A stretch of 60,175 nt of DNA. Source: JBDGYE01 sp039584255 (GTDB lineage: Bacteria; Gemmatimonadota; Gemmatimonadetes; Palauibacterales; Palauibacteraceae). A program made the translations under genes and the position numbers. The notes under the pieces are model-generated. The model saw only the letters and a program-made list of their open reading frames with translations, was not told where the DNA came from and ran no database searches. The stretch spans positions 1 to 60,175 of the forward strand of contig JBDGYE010000004.1 of the NCBI GenBank assembly GCA_039584255.1, written 5' to 3'. Positions 34,883-42,215 of this stretch are shown piece by piece. Numbering within the stretch: position 1 is the stretch's first letter; each line of letters starts with the position of its first letter.

Positions 34883-35209
34883 ATGGCTGAGGAGTATGGG
34901 GCTGTGGAGGCACTCGGAATGATCGAGTGCCGGAGCTACCCAGCGATGGTCGAGGCGGCAGATGCGATGGTCAAGGCGGCCCGGGTCGAGCTGGTCTCCT
35001 ATGAGAAGACCGGTGGTGGCTACGTAACCGCCGTCGTGCGCGGCGACGTGGCGGCGGTCAAGGCGGCGGTCGAGGCTGGCGCCCGGGGTGCAGAGAAGGT
35101 CGGCGAGATGGTCGCCATCCACGTCATCCCGCGGCCGCATGCCAACGTTGACCGCACACTGCCACTGGGTCGTCAGGCGAGCGACGCTGCGAAGACGGCC
35201 AAGAAATAA
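34883..35209 (+). CDS. BMC-H hexameric shell protein
   Basis: 108 residues with one BMC domain (YGAVEALGMIECRSYPAMVEAADAM, then VELVSYEKTGGGYVTAVVRG and GEMVAIHVIPRPH). It has the length and motifs of PduA/CcmK-like proteins that tile the shell facets. The C terminus (ANVDRTLPLGR and a Lys-rich end) is a short extension. GGGAGG is placed ideally before the ATG. It is the only BMC-H gene in the locus, so this protein must make up most of the shell. Confidence 0.97.
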   Translation: MAEEYGAVEALGMIECRSYPAMVEAADAMVKAARVELVSYEKTGGGYVTAVVRGDVAAVKAAVEAGARGAEKVGEMVAIHVIPRPHANVDRTLPLGRQASDAAKTAKK

Positions 35210-35277
35210 GAGCCCGCAGCATCCGGAGAGCCGCGGCCGTCGGCTCGCCCACGGGCGAGTCGATGGCCGGCGGTCTT

Positions 35278-35299
35278 GACTTGAACGATCATTCAAGTC
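35278..35299. promoter_or_regulatory. Putative TetR operator, site 3, inside the BMC operon
   Basis: The core TTGAACGATCATTCAA (35281-35296) lies within a 22-bp nearly perfect palindrome (flanking GAC and GTC included). It sits in the 115-bp gap between the BMC-H gene and the first BMC-P gene, 26 bp before the latter. It is the best-conserved of the four sites and suggests a second regulated promoter for the distal half of the operon. Confidence 0.7.
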
Positions 35300-35324
35300 C
35301 TCCGGTCGGCGAACGGAGCTGCCT

Positions 35325-35624
35325 ATGCTGTTAGGAAGAGTGGTCGGGACGCTGGTGGCGTCGCGCAAGGAGCCTTCCCTCGAGGGCCTCAAGTTCCTGG
35401 TCCTCAAGCAACTCGACATAGAGGGAAAGGAGACCGGCGGGTATCGGGTCGCGGCGGACGCCGTGGGCGCCGGAATGGGTGAAGTCGTGCTGTACGCCAC
35501 CGGAAGCTCTGCCCGACAGACGAGAATGACGGACCGGCGACCCTGCGATGGAGTCATCATGGCCATCGTCGACCTGCTCGAGGTGGACGGCGAGACGAGG
35601 TACGACAAGGCCAGGGGCGGATGA
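35325..35624 (+). CDS. BMC-P (EutN/CcmL) pentameric vertex protein 1
   Basis: 99 residues of the EutN/CcmL family: MLLGRVVGTLVASRKEPSLEGLKFLVLKQL at the start, ADAVGAGMGEVVLYATGSSAR in the middle, and IMAIVDLLEVDG at the end. Pentamers cap shell vertices. It is the first of three such genes. Its stop overlaps the start of the aldehyde dehydrogenase gene (ATGA). Confidence 0.95.
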   Translation: MLLGRVVGTLVASRKEPSLEGLKFLVLKQLDIEGKETGGYRVAADAVGAGMGEVVLYATGSSARQTRMTDRRPCDGVIMAIVDLLEVDGETRYDKARGG

Positions 35625-37090
35625 TGATTGATGACGCCGAGATCCAGACCGTGATCGACCGGGTAATGTCGGAGCTCCGACAATCGGACCGGGTTCGCCA
35701 CGGACCGCGACCGGAGCCACAGGTCGTCGCCCAGCCCCCACCGCCTCCCGCCACGCCCCGGCATGGCGACAACCTGTTTCCCGACGTGGACTCCGCAGTA
35801 GCCGCGGCGCGCATCGGGTGGGAACGCTCGCAGGACCTCCCGCTGAGTGTGCGCGAGCAGATGATCGCCCACATGCGGCGCACCCTGCGCGAGAACGCCC
35901 AGCCGCTGGCGTACGAGGCGCGGCAGGAAACCGGAATGGGTCGCTACGAGGACAAGATCGAGAAGGTACTGCTCAACGCCAACAAGGCGCCGGGCACAGA
36001 GTTCCTCGACACTGGCGCGTGGAGCGGCGATGGCGGGCTGACGGTCGTGGAGTTCGCGGCCTATGGCGTCATAGGCTCGATCATTCCCAGCACAAACCCC
36101 ATCTCCACAGTGGTGTGCAACGCCATCTCGATGGTGGCGGCGGGCAATGCGGCGGTGTTCAACGCCCACCCCGGCGCCAAGGATTGCTCGAACCACACCA
36201 TCCAGCTCGTGAACGACGCCATCGTCGAGGCGGGCGGCCCGGCGAACCTCGTGTGCGCAGTCGCGGAGCCCACCATCGAGACCGCCGGCCAGATCATGAA
36301 GCACAAGGGCATCAACCTTCTCACGGTAACCGGTGGGATCGGCGTCGTCCGTGCGGCCATGGCCAGTGGAAAGCGGGCCATCTGCGCGGGGCCCGGGAAT
36401 CCACCCGTGGTCGTCGACGAGACTGCCGACCTCGAGCAGGCGGGGCGTGACATTGTCCGGGGCGCCTCGTTCGACAACAACATCATCTGCACGGACGAGA
36501 AGGAAGTCTTCGCCGTCGATTCCATCGCCGACGAGCTGAAGCGACACATGTGCGCGAACGGAGCGGTGGAGATCGACCGCGGTCAGCTCGATCGACTCCG
36601 CCCGTCGATTTTCGTCGACGAGCCGGGGCCGGGCCGGCACGGCACCATGAACAAGGAATTCATCGGCAAGAACGCCAAGCTCCTGCTCCGCGAGATCGGT
36701 ATCGACGCGGGCGACGAGGTCCGGTTGGTGCTCGTGGACGTCCCCCAGGACGACCCGCTCATCTTCTCCGAGCAGATGATGCCGATCATGCCCGTAGCCA
36801 GGGTGCGAAGCGCCGACGAGGGAATCGACCTGGCGAAGAAGGCAGAGCACGGCTTTCGCCACACGGCGGTCATGCACTCCAAGCATCTGGACAACCTGAG
36901 CCGGATGGCCCGGGTGATGGACTGCTCGATTTTCGTGAAGAACGGAGTCTCCTACGACGGGCTCGGCTATGGCGGCGAGGGCTTTTGCTCGTTCACCATA
37001 GCGAGCCCCACCGGTGAAGGTCTCACGAGCCCTGTCAGCTTCAGCCGCATCCGACGGTGCGTACTGAAGGATTCGTTCCGGATCGTGTGA
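35621..37090 (+). CDS. CoA-acylating aldehyde dehydrogenase with encapsulation peptide
   Basis: 489 residues, of the EutE/PduP group. An N-terminal amphipathic helix (DDAEIQTVIDRVMSELR, residues 4-20) and a Pro-rich linker (about 28-46) mark it as BMC cargo. The dehydrogenase body has IIPSTNPISTVVCNAIS, the NAD-site TVTGGIGVVRAAMASGK, CAGPGNPP and the catalytic Cys290 in FDNNIICTDEKE. It converts acetaldehyde plus CoA and NAD+ to acetyl-CoA and NADH. It is the natural consumer of the acetaldehyde made by the encapsulated DeoC. Confidence 0.95.
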   Translation: MMIDDAEIQTVIDRVMSELRQSDRVRHGPRPEPQVVAQPPPPPATPRHGDNLFPDVDSAVAAARIGWERSQDLPLSVREQMIAHMRRTLRENAQPLAYEARQETGMGRYEDKIEKVLLNANKAPGTEFLDTGAWSGDGGLTVVEFAAYGVIGSIIPSTNPISTVVCNAISMVAAGNAAVFNAHPGAKDCSNHTIQLVNDAIVEAGGPANLVCAVAEPTIETAGQIMKHKGINLLTVTGGIGVVRAAMASGKRAICAGPGNPPVVVDETADLEQAGRDIVRGASFDNNIICTDEKEVFAVDSIADELKRHMCANGAVEIDRGQLDRLRPSIFVDEPGPGRHGTMNKEFIGKNAKLLLREIGIDAGDEVRLVLVDVPQDDPLIFSEQMMPIMPVARVRSADEGIDLAKKAEHGFRHTAVMHSKHLDNLSRMARVMDCSIFVKNGVSYDGLGYGGEGFCSFTIASPTGEGLTSPVSFSRIRRCVLKDSFRIV

Positions 37091-37121
37091 ATGGTTGAAA
37101 CCTCTCACCCATGCGCGCAGG

Positions 37122-37709
37122 ATGATTGAGCCCGCACTCGCGCTGATAGACTTCAGCAGCATCGCTGCAGGCATCGAGGCGGCCGATGCGATGGTAAAGC
37201 GGTCGCAGATCGAAGTCATCAAGGCCGGCACTGTCCAGCCGGGCCGCTACCTGGTGCTCATCGGCGGCACGGTGGCGGACGTTCAGGAGTCGCTGGCTGC
37301 TGGTCGGGCCGTGGGCGGGGATTGCGTGCTCGACGAGGTTATCCTGCCGCACGTTCACCCCGAGGTGGTGGAGGCCATAGGCGGCGGGCGCGTACCTGAG
37401 GTCACCGACGCGTTGGGAGTGGTGGAAACCGCGACCGTGGCCGCCGCGATCCACGCCGCGGACGCGGGGATCAAGGGAGCAGACGTCCGGCTCGTCGAGA
37501 TACGGCTTGCCGACGGGCTGGGAGGCAAGGGGATCGTTCTCTACTCGGGCCTGGTGTCAGACGTCGAAGCGGCCGTCGAGATCGGAACAGGGGTCCTCGG
37601 TCCCGGACTGCTCGTGCGCGACGTCGTCATCCCTCGGCTTCATCCGGGGATGTGGGACAACGTCTCGGACGTTACGCGCTTCGCCGGCCGCGTGCTCGGG
37701 GCGCTTTGA
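37122..37709 (+). CDS. BMC-T tandem shell protein 2 (single-layer PduT-like type)
   Basis: 195 residues from the ATG at 37122 with two BMC domains: ALALIDFSSIAAGIEAADAMVK starts the first and ALGVVETATVAAAIHAADAGIK starts the second. The pattern fits single-layer trimers such as PduT rather than the CsoS1D-type protein at 34191. PduT-like proteins may carry an Fe-S cluster at the pore, but no Cys lies at the expected pore loop here (KAGTVQPGRYLVLIGG). It supplies a second type of pore. Confidence 0.9.
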   Translation: MIEPALALIDFSSIAAGIEAADAMVKRSQIEVIKAGTVQPGRYLVLIGGTVADVQESLAAGRAVGGDCVLDEVILPHVHPEVVEAIGGGRVPEVTDALGVVETATVAAAIHAADAGIKGADVRLVEIRLADGLGGKGIVLYSGLVSDVEAAVEIGTGVLGPGLLVRDVVIPRLHPGMWDNVSDVTRFAGRVLGAL

Positions 37710-37716
37710 ATCGGCC

Positions 37717-38040
37717 ATGAAGTTCGCACGAGTGATCGGCACGGTGGTCGCCACCGAGAAGTACGAGGGGTTGGAAGGCGTGAAGTTCCTCGTCGTTCAG
37801 CCGCTGGATCGGGACAGGGAGCCCGAGGGATACCCAGCCGTAGCAGCGGACGCCACCGCACAGGCTGGACCCGGCCACTTGGTGACTGTCGTCGGCAGCC
37901 GCGAGGCGGCCCAGGCGCTCCCGGTGGTCTTCGTCCCCGTCGATCTCGCGATCACCAGCATCGTCGACGAGGTGCACGTGGCCGACAGGCAACGGAGTTC
38001 CACCGCAGCCTGGCACGGTCCGCCTTCCGAGGCCGGCTGA
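37717..38040 (+). CDS. BMC-P (EutN/CcmL) vertex protein 2
   Basis: 107 residues from the ATG at 37717: MKFARVIGTVVATEKYEGLEGVKF, then AAQALPVVFVPVDLAITSIVDEV. The C-terminal tail (HVADRQRSSTAAWHG) is longer than in the other two copies. The frame is open further upstream inside the BMC-T gene but has no start signal there. Confidence 0.93.
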   Translation: MKFARVIGTVVATEKYEGLEGVKFLVVQPLDRDREPEGYPAVAADATAQAGPGHLVTVVGSREAAQALPVVFVPVDLAITSIVDEVHVADRQRSSTAAWHGPPSEAG

Positions 38041-38042
38041 AC

Positions 38043-38315
38043 GTGTACATCGGCCGCGTCGTGGGCTCGGTGGTATCCACCATCAAGATCTCCCACCTGG
38101 ATGGCAGGCGCATGTTGCTGGTGGATGAGCTGGATACCGGCGGCCAGGCGACCGGCAACTATGACGTCGCGGTGGACGTGGCGCAGGCCGGTCCCGGCGA
38201 CACGGTCCTGGTGATCGACGAAGGCAACGGCGCCAGGCAGATCCTGGGCATCGACCCCGGTGCCATCCGGGCCGTTATCGTAGGCGTGGTGGACGAAATC
38301 GTCCTCGGAGACTGA
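38043..38315 (+). CDS. BMC-P (EutN/CcmL) vertex protein 3
   Basis: 90 residues from a GTG 2 bp after the previous stop: MYIGRVVGSVVSTIKISHLDG, then VDVAQAGPGDTVLVIDEGNGAR and AVIVGVVDEIVL. It is the shortest and most canonical of the three pentamer genes and the last gene of the BMC operon. tpiA converges on it 27 bp downstream. Confidence 0.95.
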   Translation: MYIGRVVGSVVSTIKISHLDGRRMLLVDELDTGGQATGNYDVAVDVAQAGPGDTVLVIDEGNGARQILGIDPGAIRAVIVGVVDEIVLGD

Positions 38316-38342
38316 CAGCTCAGCGCCTCGAACCGCCCCCCC

Positions 38343-39131
38343 TCACACGACCCGGTCGTCCAGGCGCGCCCCCACAGCCCGCTGCACAAGCTCGGCGAAG
38401 CCGGGCGTGAGGCTCGCCCCGCCCACCAGGGCACCGTCGATCTCTGGCATCATCATGAAGGCGCCTATGTTATCGGAACTCACGCTGCCGCCGTACTGGA
38501 TTCGCACGGCCTCCGCGGCCGGCCCTCCGAACTCATCGGCCAGCGTCCCGCGCACCACAATACCGGCGGTCCGATTCGCCTTCTCGGGCGTGGCTGACAC
38601 CGCCGTCCCTATCGCCCAGATCGGTTCGTAGGCCACGACGCATCCGCTGACCTGCTCCGGGGCAAGCCCGGCCACAGCCGCCCGGACCTGGCCGCCGACG
38701 AACTCGTGCGTCTCTCCTGCCTCCCTCTGCTCGGCGCTCTCGCCGACGCAGACGATGGGGACGAGGCCATGAGCCAGGGCCGCGTGCACCTTCCTGTTGA
38801 TTGTCAGGTCGTCGTCCGTCGCTCCGCCGGAGGCACGCCGCTCCGAGTGGCCCAGGATGACATAGCCGCAGAGACCAGCCAGCATGCGCGCGGAGATCTC
38901 TCCGGTGTGGGAGCCGTCCTCCTCCCAGTGCATGTTCTGGGCGCCCAAAGCTATCGGAGACGCCCGCAGCACGTCGGAGAGAGCCGGCAGCACGGTGAAG
39001 GGTGCGCACACCACGACGTCCGCATCCCGGATCTGACTTAGGGGCGAGCGAATCCGGCGCGCGAGCTCCAGGGCCTCGTCGACGCGGCCCAGGTTCATCT
39101 TCCAGTTAGCAGCGATTATCGGTCGGCGCAT
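38343..39131 (-). CDS. tpiA: Triosephosphate isomerase
   Basis: 262 residues from the ATG at 39131. Catalytic residues are visible: the Lys in AANWKMN, His in GHSERR and Glu in AYEPIWAIGT. The phosphate-binding GGSVSSDNI and GALVGGASL close the barrel. It interconverts glyceraldehyde 3-phosphate and dihydroxyacetone phosphate. It converges on the BMC operon and has no encapsulation peptide, so it would act in the cytosol on the triose phosphate leaving the compartment. Confidence 0.97.
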   Translation of the reverse strand: MRRPIIAANWKMNLGRVDEALELARRIRSPLSQIRDADVVVCAPFTVLPALSDVLRASPIALGAQNMHWEEDGSHTGEISARMLAGLCGYVILGHSERRASGGATDDDLTINRKVHAALAHGLVPIVCVGESAEQREAGETHEFVGGQVRAAVAGLAPEQVSGCVVAYEPIWAIGTAVSATPEKANRTAGIVVRGTLADEFGGPAAEAVRIQYGGSVSSDNIGAFMMMPEIDGALVGGASLTPGFAELVQRAVGARLDDRVV

Positions 39132-39156
39132 CAGTCCCACTGCTCGCTCGTTGGTC

Positions 39157-40017
39157 TCAGCAGCCGCGCGTGTAGTACCAGAGTCTTGGACCGATGTCGT
39201 CGTCGCGCCACCTCACCCAGCCTTCGTGCGTTACCGCCTCGACGGCCTCCGGGCCCGTGCAATAGTCGGAAGGCTGTACGACTCGCACCCGCATCCAATC
39301 TCCGGCCACTTCCAGCGGATCCAGGTGGTACAGGTTTTCGTCCGACGGAATCCACTTCACGGGTACGGCCAGCGTGTCCGGCAGCTCACGGAGAGCGTGG
39401 ACCGCTCCTGTTCGAAAGTACAGCGGCGAGATCTCATCGCTTTGGAACAGCTCCTCCCACCGCTGCATGGTCAGTGGAGCGGGAGAGGCGCGCAGGAAGC
39501 ATCGATGGGTCCAGGCGGTACCCTCATCACCCTCGCCGGCGGCGTAGCGAAACCGCAGCCAGTCGCCGCGGACCTCGTAGACGATGAACGAGGGGTCCTC
39601 GTAGCCCGTCTCGACGAGACCTTTCGTTCCCAGCGGGCGCAGCACCTGTGTTTCCATCTCGTACGCCCAGCCACCCGAGATCCAGGCGAACTGCTTCATC
39701 CCGGGTAGGTGAAACAGCGGCAGGCGCAGTGCGTCTCGCCAGCTCGATGGACGATCGCCCGACGGTACCAGGTGGCCAACGCCCAGGTTCAGACGAGTGC
39801 CGCCGTACGGTATCAACCGATCGTAGGTCTGGATTGCGGGAGCCGTGTCGGGCACGGTTGGCAGCTCGAGGCCGACGAGAGTCGGAAGGTCACAGGTTGG
39901 GTCGTCGTTCGGCTGCTGCGCGCTGGCTTCACCCGTCCAAGCTACACCCGTCCACCCGATGGCGAGAATCGCCAAGCCCAGCCTGAGCCGGATCTGTTCC
40001 AGAGGGTGTGTGGACAT
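39157..40017 (-). CDS. Exported hypothetical protein
   Basis: 286 residues from the ATG at 40017. A signal peptide (LGLAILAIGWTGVAWTGEASAQQ) is followed by a secreted, Trp-rich protein (FAWISGGWAYEMET, EVRGDWLRFRYAAGEGDEGTAWTHRCFL, AGDWMRVRVVQPSDYC). The repeated GDWxRxR phrases resemble SH3-like repeats of bacterial secreted proteins. At least three Cys could form disulfides. No family was recognised. Confidence 0.72.
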   Translation of the reverse strand: MSTHPLEQIRLRLGLAILAIGWTGVAWTGEASAQQPNDDPTCDLPTLVGLELPTVPDTAPAIQTYDRLIPYGGTRLNLGVGHLVPSGDRPSSWRDALRLPLFHLPGMKQFAWISGGWAYEMETQVLRPLGTKGLVETGYEDPSFIVYEVRGDWLRFRYAAGEGDEGTAWTHRCFLRASPAPLTMQRWEELFQSDEISPLYFRTGAVHALRELPDTLAVPVKWIPSDENLYHLDPLEVAGDWMRVRVVQPSDYCTGPEAVEAVTHEGWVRWRDDDIGPRLWYYTRGC

Positions 40018-40049
40018 TTGGCCCCGACTGCTAGAAGTCGCGGTACGCT

Positions 40050-40292
40050 TCAGCGCTGGCGAAAGCGGCCGATGAGCCACCTGGCGCCCGGCTTTACCAG
40101 GTGAACGTCGTACGAGCCCACGAAGACACGGGTGTTGAGTCCGCTCCTGTTGGGAAGATAGTGCGAGGCGATGCCGTAACAGAAGGCGAAGCATCTCTCG
40201 ACCGACTTCCAGTCGCCGCTGTCGGTGGCTATGAAGAGCCAATTCAGGGTGGCGACGACAGCATCCTTCGGTTGGTCTCGAGGACCGGTAGC
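40050..40292 (-). pseudogene. SnoaL-like (NTF2-fold) pseudogene with internal deletion
   Basis: Minus-strand frame between an in-frame TAG and the TGA at 40050. It reads VVATLNWLFIATDSGDW, KSVERCFA, and then directly FCYGIASHYLPNRSG, NTRVFVGSYDVHLVKPG. These are the first and last thirds of a SnoaL-like protein. The middle (usually about 50 residues between RCFA and the FCYG strand) is missing, there is no start codon in the frame, and the end is shortened. It fills the gap between the exported protein and the methyltransferase genes. Confidence 0.6.
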
Positions 40293-40359
40293 CTACCCCG
40301 GATGCGGACGAGTGCTTTCGAGGTGGAGACGAGCCCCGACATTGGAGCCGAGCCCCTCC

Positions 40360-41151
40360 TCAGGAAAGGGGCCCGAAGAAGATCTCGGTTTCATACTCCA
40401 TCGTGACCTCGCCGCCCGTCTGGTGGCGATCGAACAACTGGCTAAGTGCCCTGACCATGGGCTCGTGGTCCGGATGCCCGGGCGGCGGGGCGTACGAAGC
40501 CGATTGAAGGCGACCCTTCAGGTGCTCGAATTCGAGCCGCTGGCTGCTGGAAAGACTCCTCCTGCCGAACGAGCCCCTATAGAATTCCTCCAGCACGTCG
40601 CTCGTGATCCTGTCGTGCCGAACCTCTGAGTAGTCCGTCCCGAAACGCCGCAGCAGTCCCTCGTAAGCCTCGCCGAAGGGTGTCGTGACGAGGCGCCGGT
40701 TCCATATCAGAGTCACCTGGCCGGCCGGACGCAGGACGCGGGCGAATTCCCGGCGCGTTGAGTGCAGGTCGAACCAGTGGAAGGCCTGGGCCGCGGTGAC
40801 GAGATCGACGGTTCGATCACGAAGCGTCGTCTCCTCCGCACGGCCGGCGACGCTGTGGAATCGGGCGTGGTGCCCCAGGCGCGCCTCCGCGGCTGCCCGC
40901 ATCTGGTCATTGGGCTCGACGGCGTGGACGACGTTTCCGTTCTCCAGCAACAGCTCCGAGAGAAGCCCGGTCCCTGATCCCACATCGGCGACGATCGCCG
41001 CCGGGGTCAGCGCGGCTTCTGCGCGAAGAATGTCGATGACGGCCCTAGGGTACGCGGGGCGAAATCGAAGATAAAGAGACACCCGGTCGGTAAAGCGCTC
41101 GGTGGAATCGCCCTGTCCGGCAGCTGCTTCCGGCACGCTCGGCTCGCTCAA
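40360..41151 (-). CDS. Class I SAM-dependent methyltransferase
   Basis: 263 residues. SAM-binding motif I VADVGSGTGLLSELLL, motif II acidic end VEPNDQMRAAAE, then VDLVTAAQAFHWFD and a post-motif LIWNRRL. This layout matches the UbiE/YcgJ-like family whose members carry the AQAFHWFD phrase. The substrate is unknown. A TTGA-N8-TCAA palindrome (41225-41240) lies 75 bp upstream of the start, which may place the gene under the BMC-linked TetR regulator. Confidence 0.9.
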   Translation of the reverse strand: MSEPSVPEAAAGQGDSTERFTDRVSLYLRFRPAYPRAVIDILRAEAALTPAAIVADVGSGTGLLSELLLENGNVVHAVEPNDQMRAAAEARLGHHARFHSVAGRAEETTLRDRTVDLVTAAQAFHWFDLHSTRREFARVLRPAGQVTLIWNRRLVTTPFGEAYEGLLRRFGTDYSEVRHDRITSDVLEEFYRGSFGRRSLSSSQRLEFEHLKGRLQSASYAPPPGHPDHEPMVRALSQLFDRHQTGGEVTMEYETEIFFGPLS

Positions 41152-41224
41152 ACCGTCTTCCGTCCCACCGCAGAAAGGTTAGCGCTCACGCCTCGGTCGT
41201 TGAGACTGCGACCCGGCGCCGATG

Positions 41225-41240
41225 TTGATTGATCGTTCAA
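41225..41240. promoter_or_regulatory. Putative TetR operator, site 4, before the methyltransferase gene
   Basis: TTGATTGATCGTTCAA, extended by G and C to 41224-41241. It lies between the cupin stop (41264) and the methyltransferase start (41151) on the minus strand. The core GATC is identical to that of site 3 at 35281. Confidence 0.6.
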
Positions 41241-41263
41241 CCAACTTCCGCGCAGCTCCCGAA

Positions 41264-41626
41264 TCAGAGCCATTCGAGGCTTTCCACGGTACGCTCGCTC
41301 CGGGTGTCGCCCGTGTTCAGCGTGGACACCGGCTCGAACAGGAGCACGTGCGTCTCCTCTTCGGCAACCGGCTTGTGCTCGACGCCACGAGGAACGATCA
41401 GGAACTCGCCCTCCGCCAGCTCCACCTCCCCATCGCGGAACAGGATCCTCAGACCACCCTTGAGCACCAGAAACAGCTCGTCCTCCTCCACGTGCCGGTG
41501 CCAGACGAACTCTCCCTGGAGCTTCGCCAGCTTTACGTGCTGCCCGTTAAGCTCACCTACTATGCGGGGGCTCCAGCGATCCGCGAACAGCGACAGCTTC
41601 TCCGCCAGATTGACTTTATCGTTCAT
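41264..41626 (-). CDS. Small cupin-domain protein
   Basis: 120 residues from the ATG at 41626, chosen because GGAGG lies 5 bp ahead. The cupin metal motif is present: WHRHVEEDELFLVLKG and then EGEFLIVPRGVEHKP. These provide the usual His/His/Glu and His ligands. It is a single-domain cupin of the type that binds a metal and acts as a small isomerase or dioxygenase; substrate unknown. Confidence 0.88.
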   Translation of the reverse strand: MNDKVNLAEKLSLFADRWSPRIVGELNGQHVKLAKLQGEFVWHRHVEEDELFLVLKGGLRILFRDGEVELAEGEFLIVPRGVEHKPVAEEETHVLLFEPVSTLNTGDTRSERTVESLEWL

Positions 41627-41697
41627 CCGGTCCTCCGATAGACGTGAGAGAAGCCGCCCTACGATCTCCGCTGCGGTGGTCGAGTCCTCCGTATGGC

Positions 41698-41961
41698 TCA
41701 TCTGTCCTTCCAGTTCCACCACTGGAGCAGGGACGGATCGTGGACCTCATGGGAAGCGAAATAGACAGCGCACCTGAAGACGTACTTCACACAGGGATCG
41801 ACGCGCTCGCCCCGCAGGACGCACAGCTCCTCGTACAGGCGTTCGGGATCCTCTTCCCGCAGATCGTCGACTTGCCGGATGCCGAGATCTGTCAGATCTC
41901 GGGCGATGCTGGGCCCGACGCCAGGGATGGTCTGAAGGTTTGAGGAGACGGTAGTTGCCAT
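41698..41961 (-). CDS. Helix-hairpin-helix protein (Cdd1-like, pathogenicity-locus family)
   Basis: 87 residues. A helix-hairpin-helix (LQTIPGVGPSIARDLTDLGI) is followed by QVDDLREEDPERLYEELCVL and DPCVKYVFRCAVYFA. This matches the small Cdd1/pathogenicity-locus family, found widely in bacteria and probably DNA-binding. It lies 71 bp upstream of the cupin gene on the same strand. The family function is not known. Confidence 0.83.
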   Translation of the reverse strand: MATTVSSNLQTIPGVGPSIARDLTDLGIRQVDDLREEDPERLYEELCVLRGERVDPCVKYVFRCAVYFASHEVHDPSLLQWWNWKDR

Positions 41962-42215
41962 TGTGCGCGCTTCCTCTCTTTCCGAACGGTCCTTCAGGGG
42001 TCAGCGGAACGAAACCGAACATAAGCCGAAAAGTGCCGCTTCCTCAAGTCCCCCCAAACCCGGCGCTAACCTTGACCGTTTGCCGCCCATGTCCTTTCTT
42101 GGGCGTTGAGCCAGCATGCTCTCGCTCATGGACAACGGACAGCGCGGATAGCGCAAGGGCGGAGGCCTGGATGGCGTCGCCGACAGCAGATGAGGTCTAA
42201 ACCGCGGAGGCAGGT

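Noticed and set aside
37507..37716. Upstream extension of the second EutN-type gene
   Set aside because: It lies inside the second BMC-T gene in another frame. The ATG at 37717 gives the exact family start MKFARVIG.
41627..41722. N-terminal extension of the cupin protein by 32 residues
   Set aside because: The ATG at 41626 has GGAGG 5 bp upstream and begins the cupin family start. The extension overlaps the end of the helix-hairpin-helix gene.
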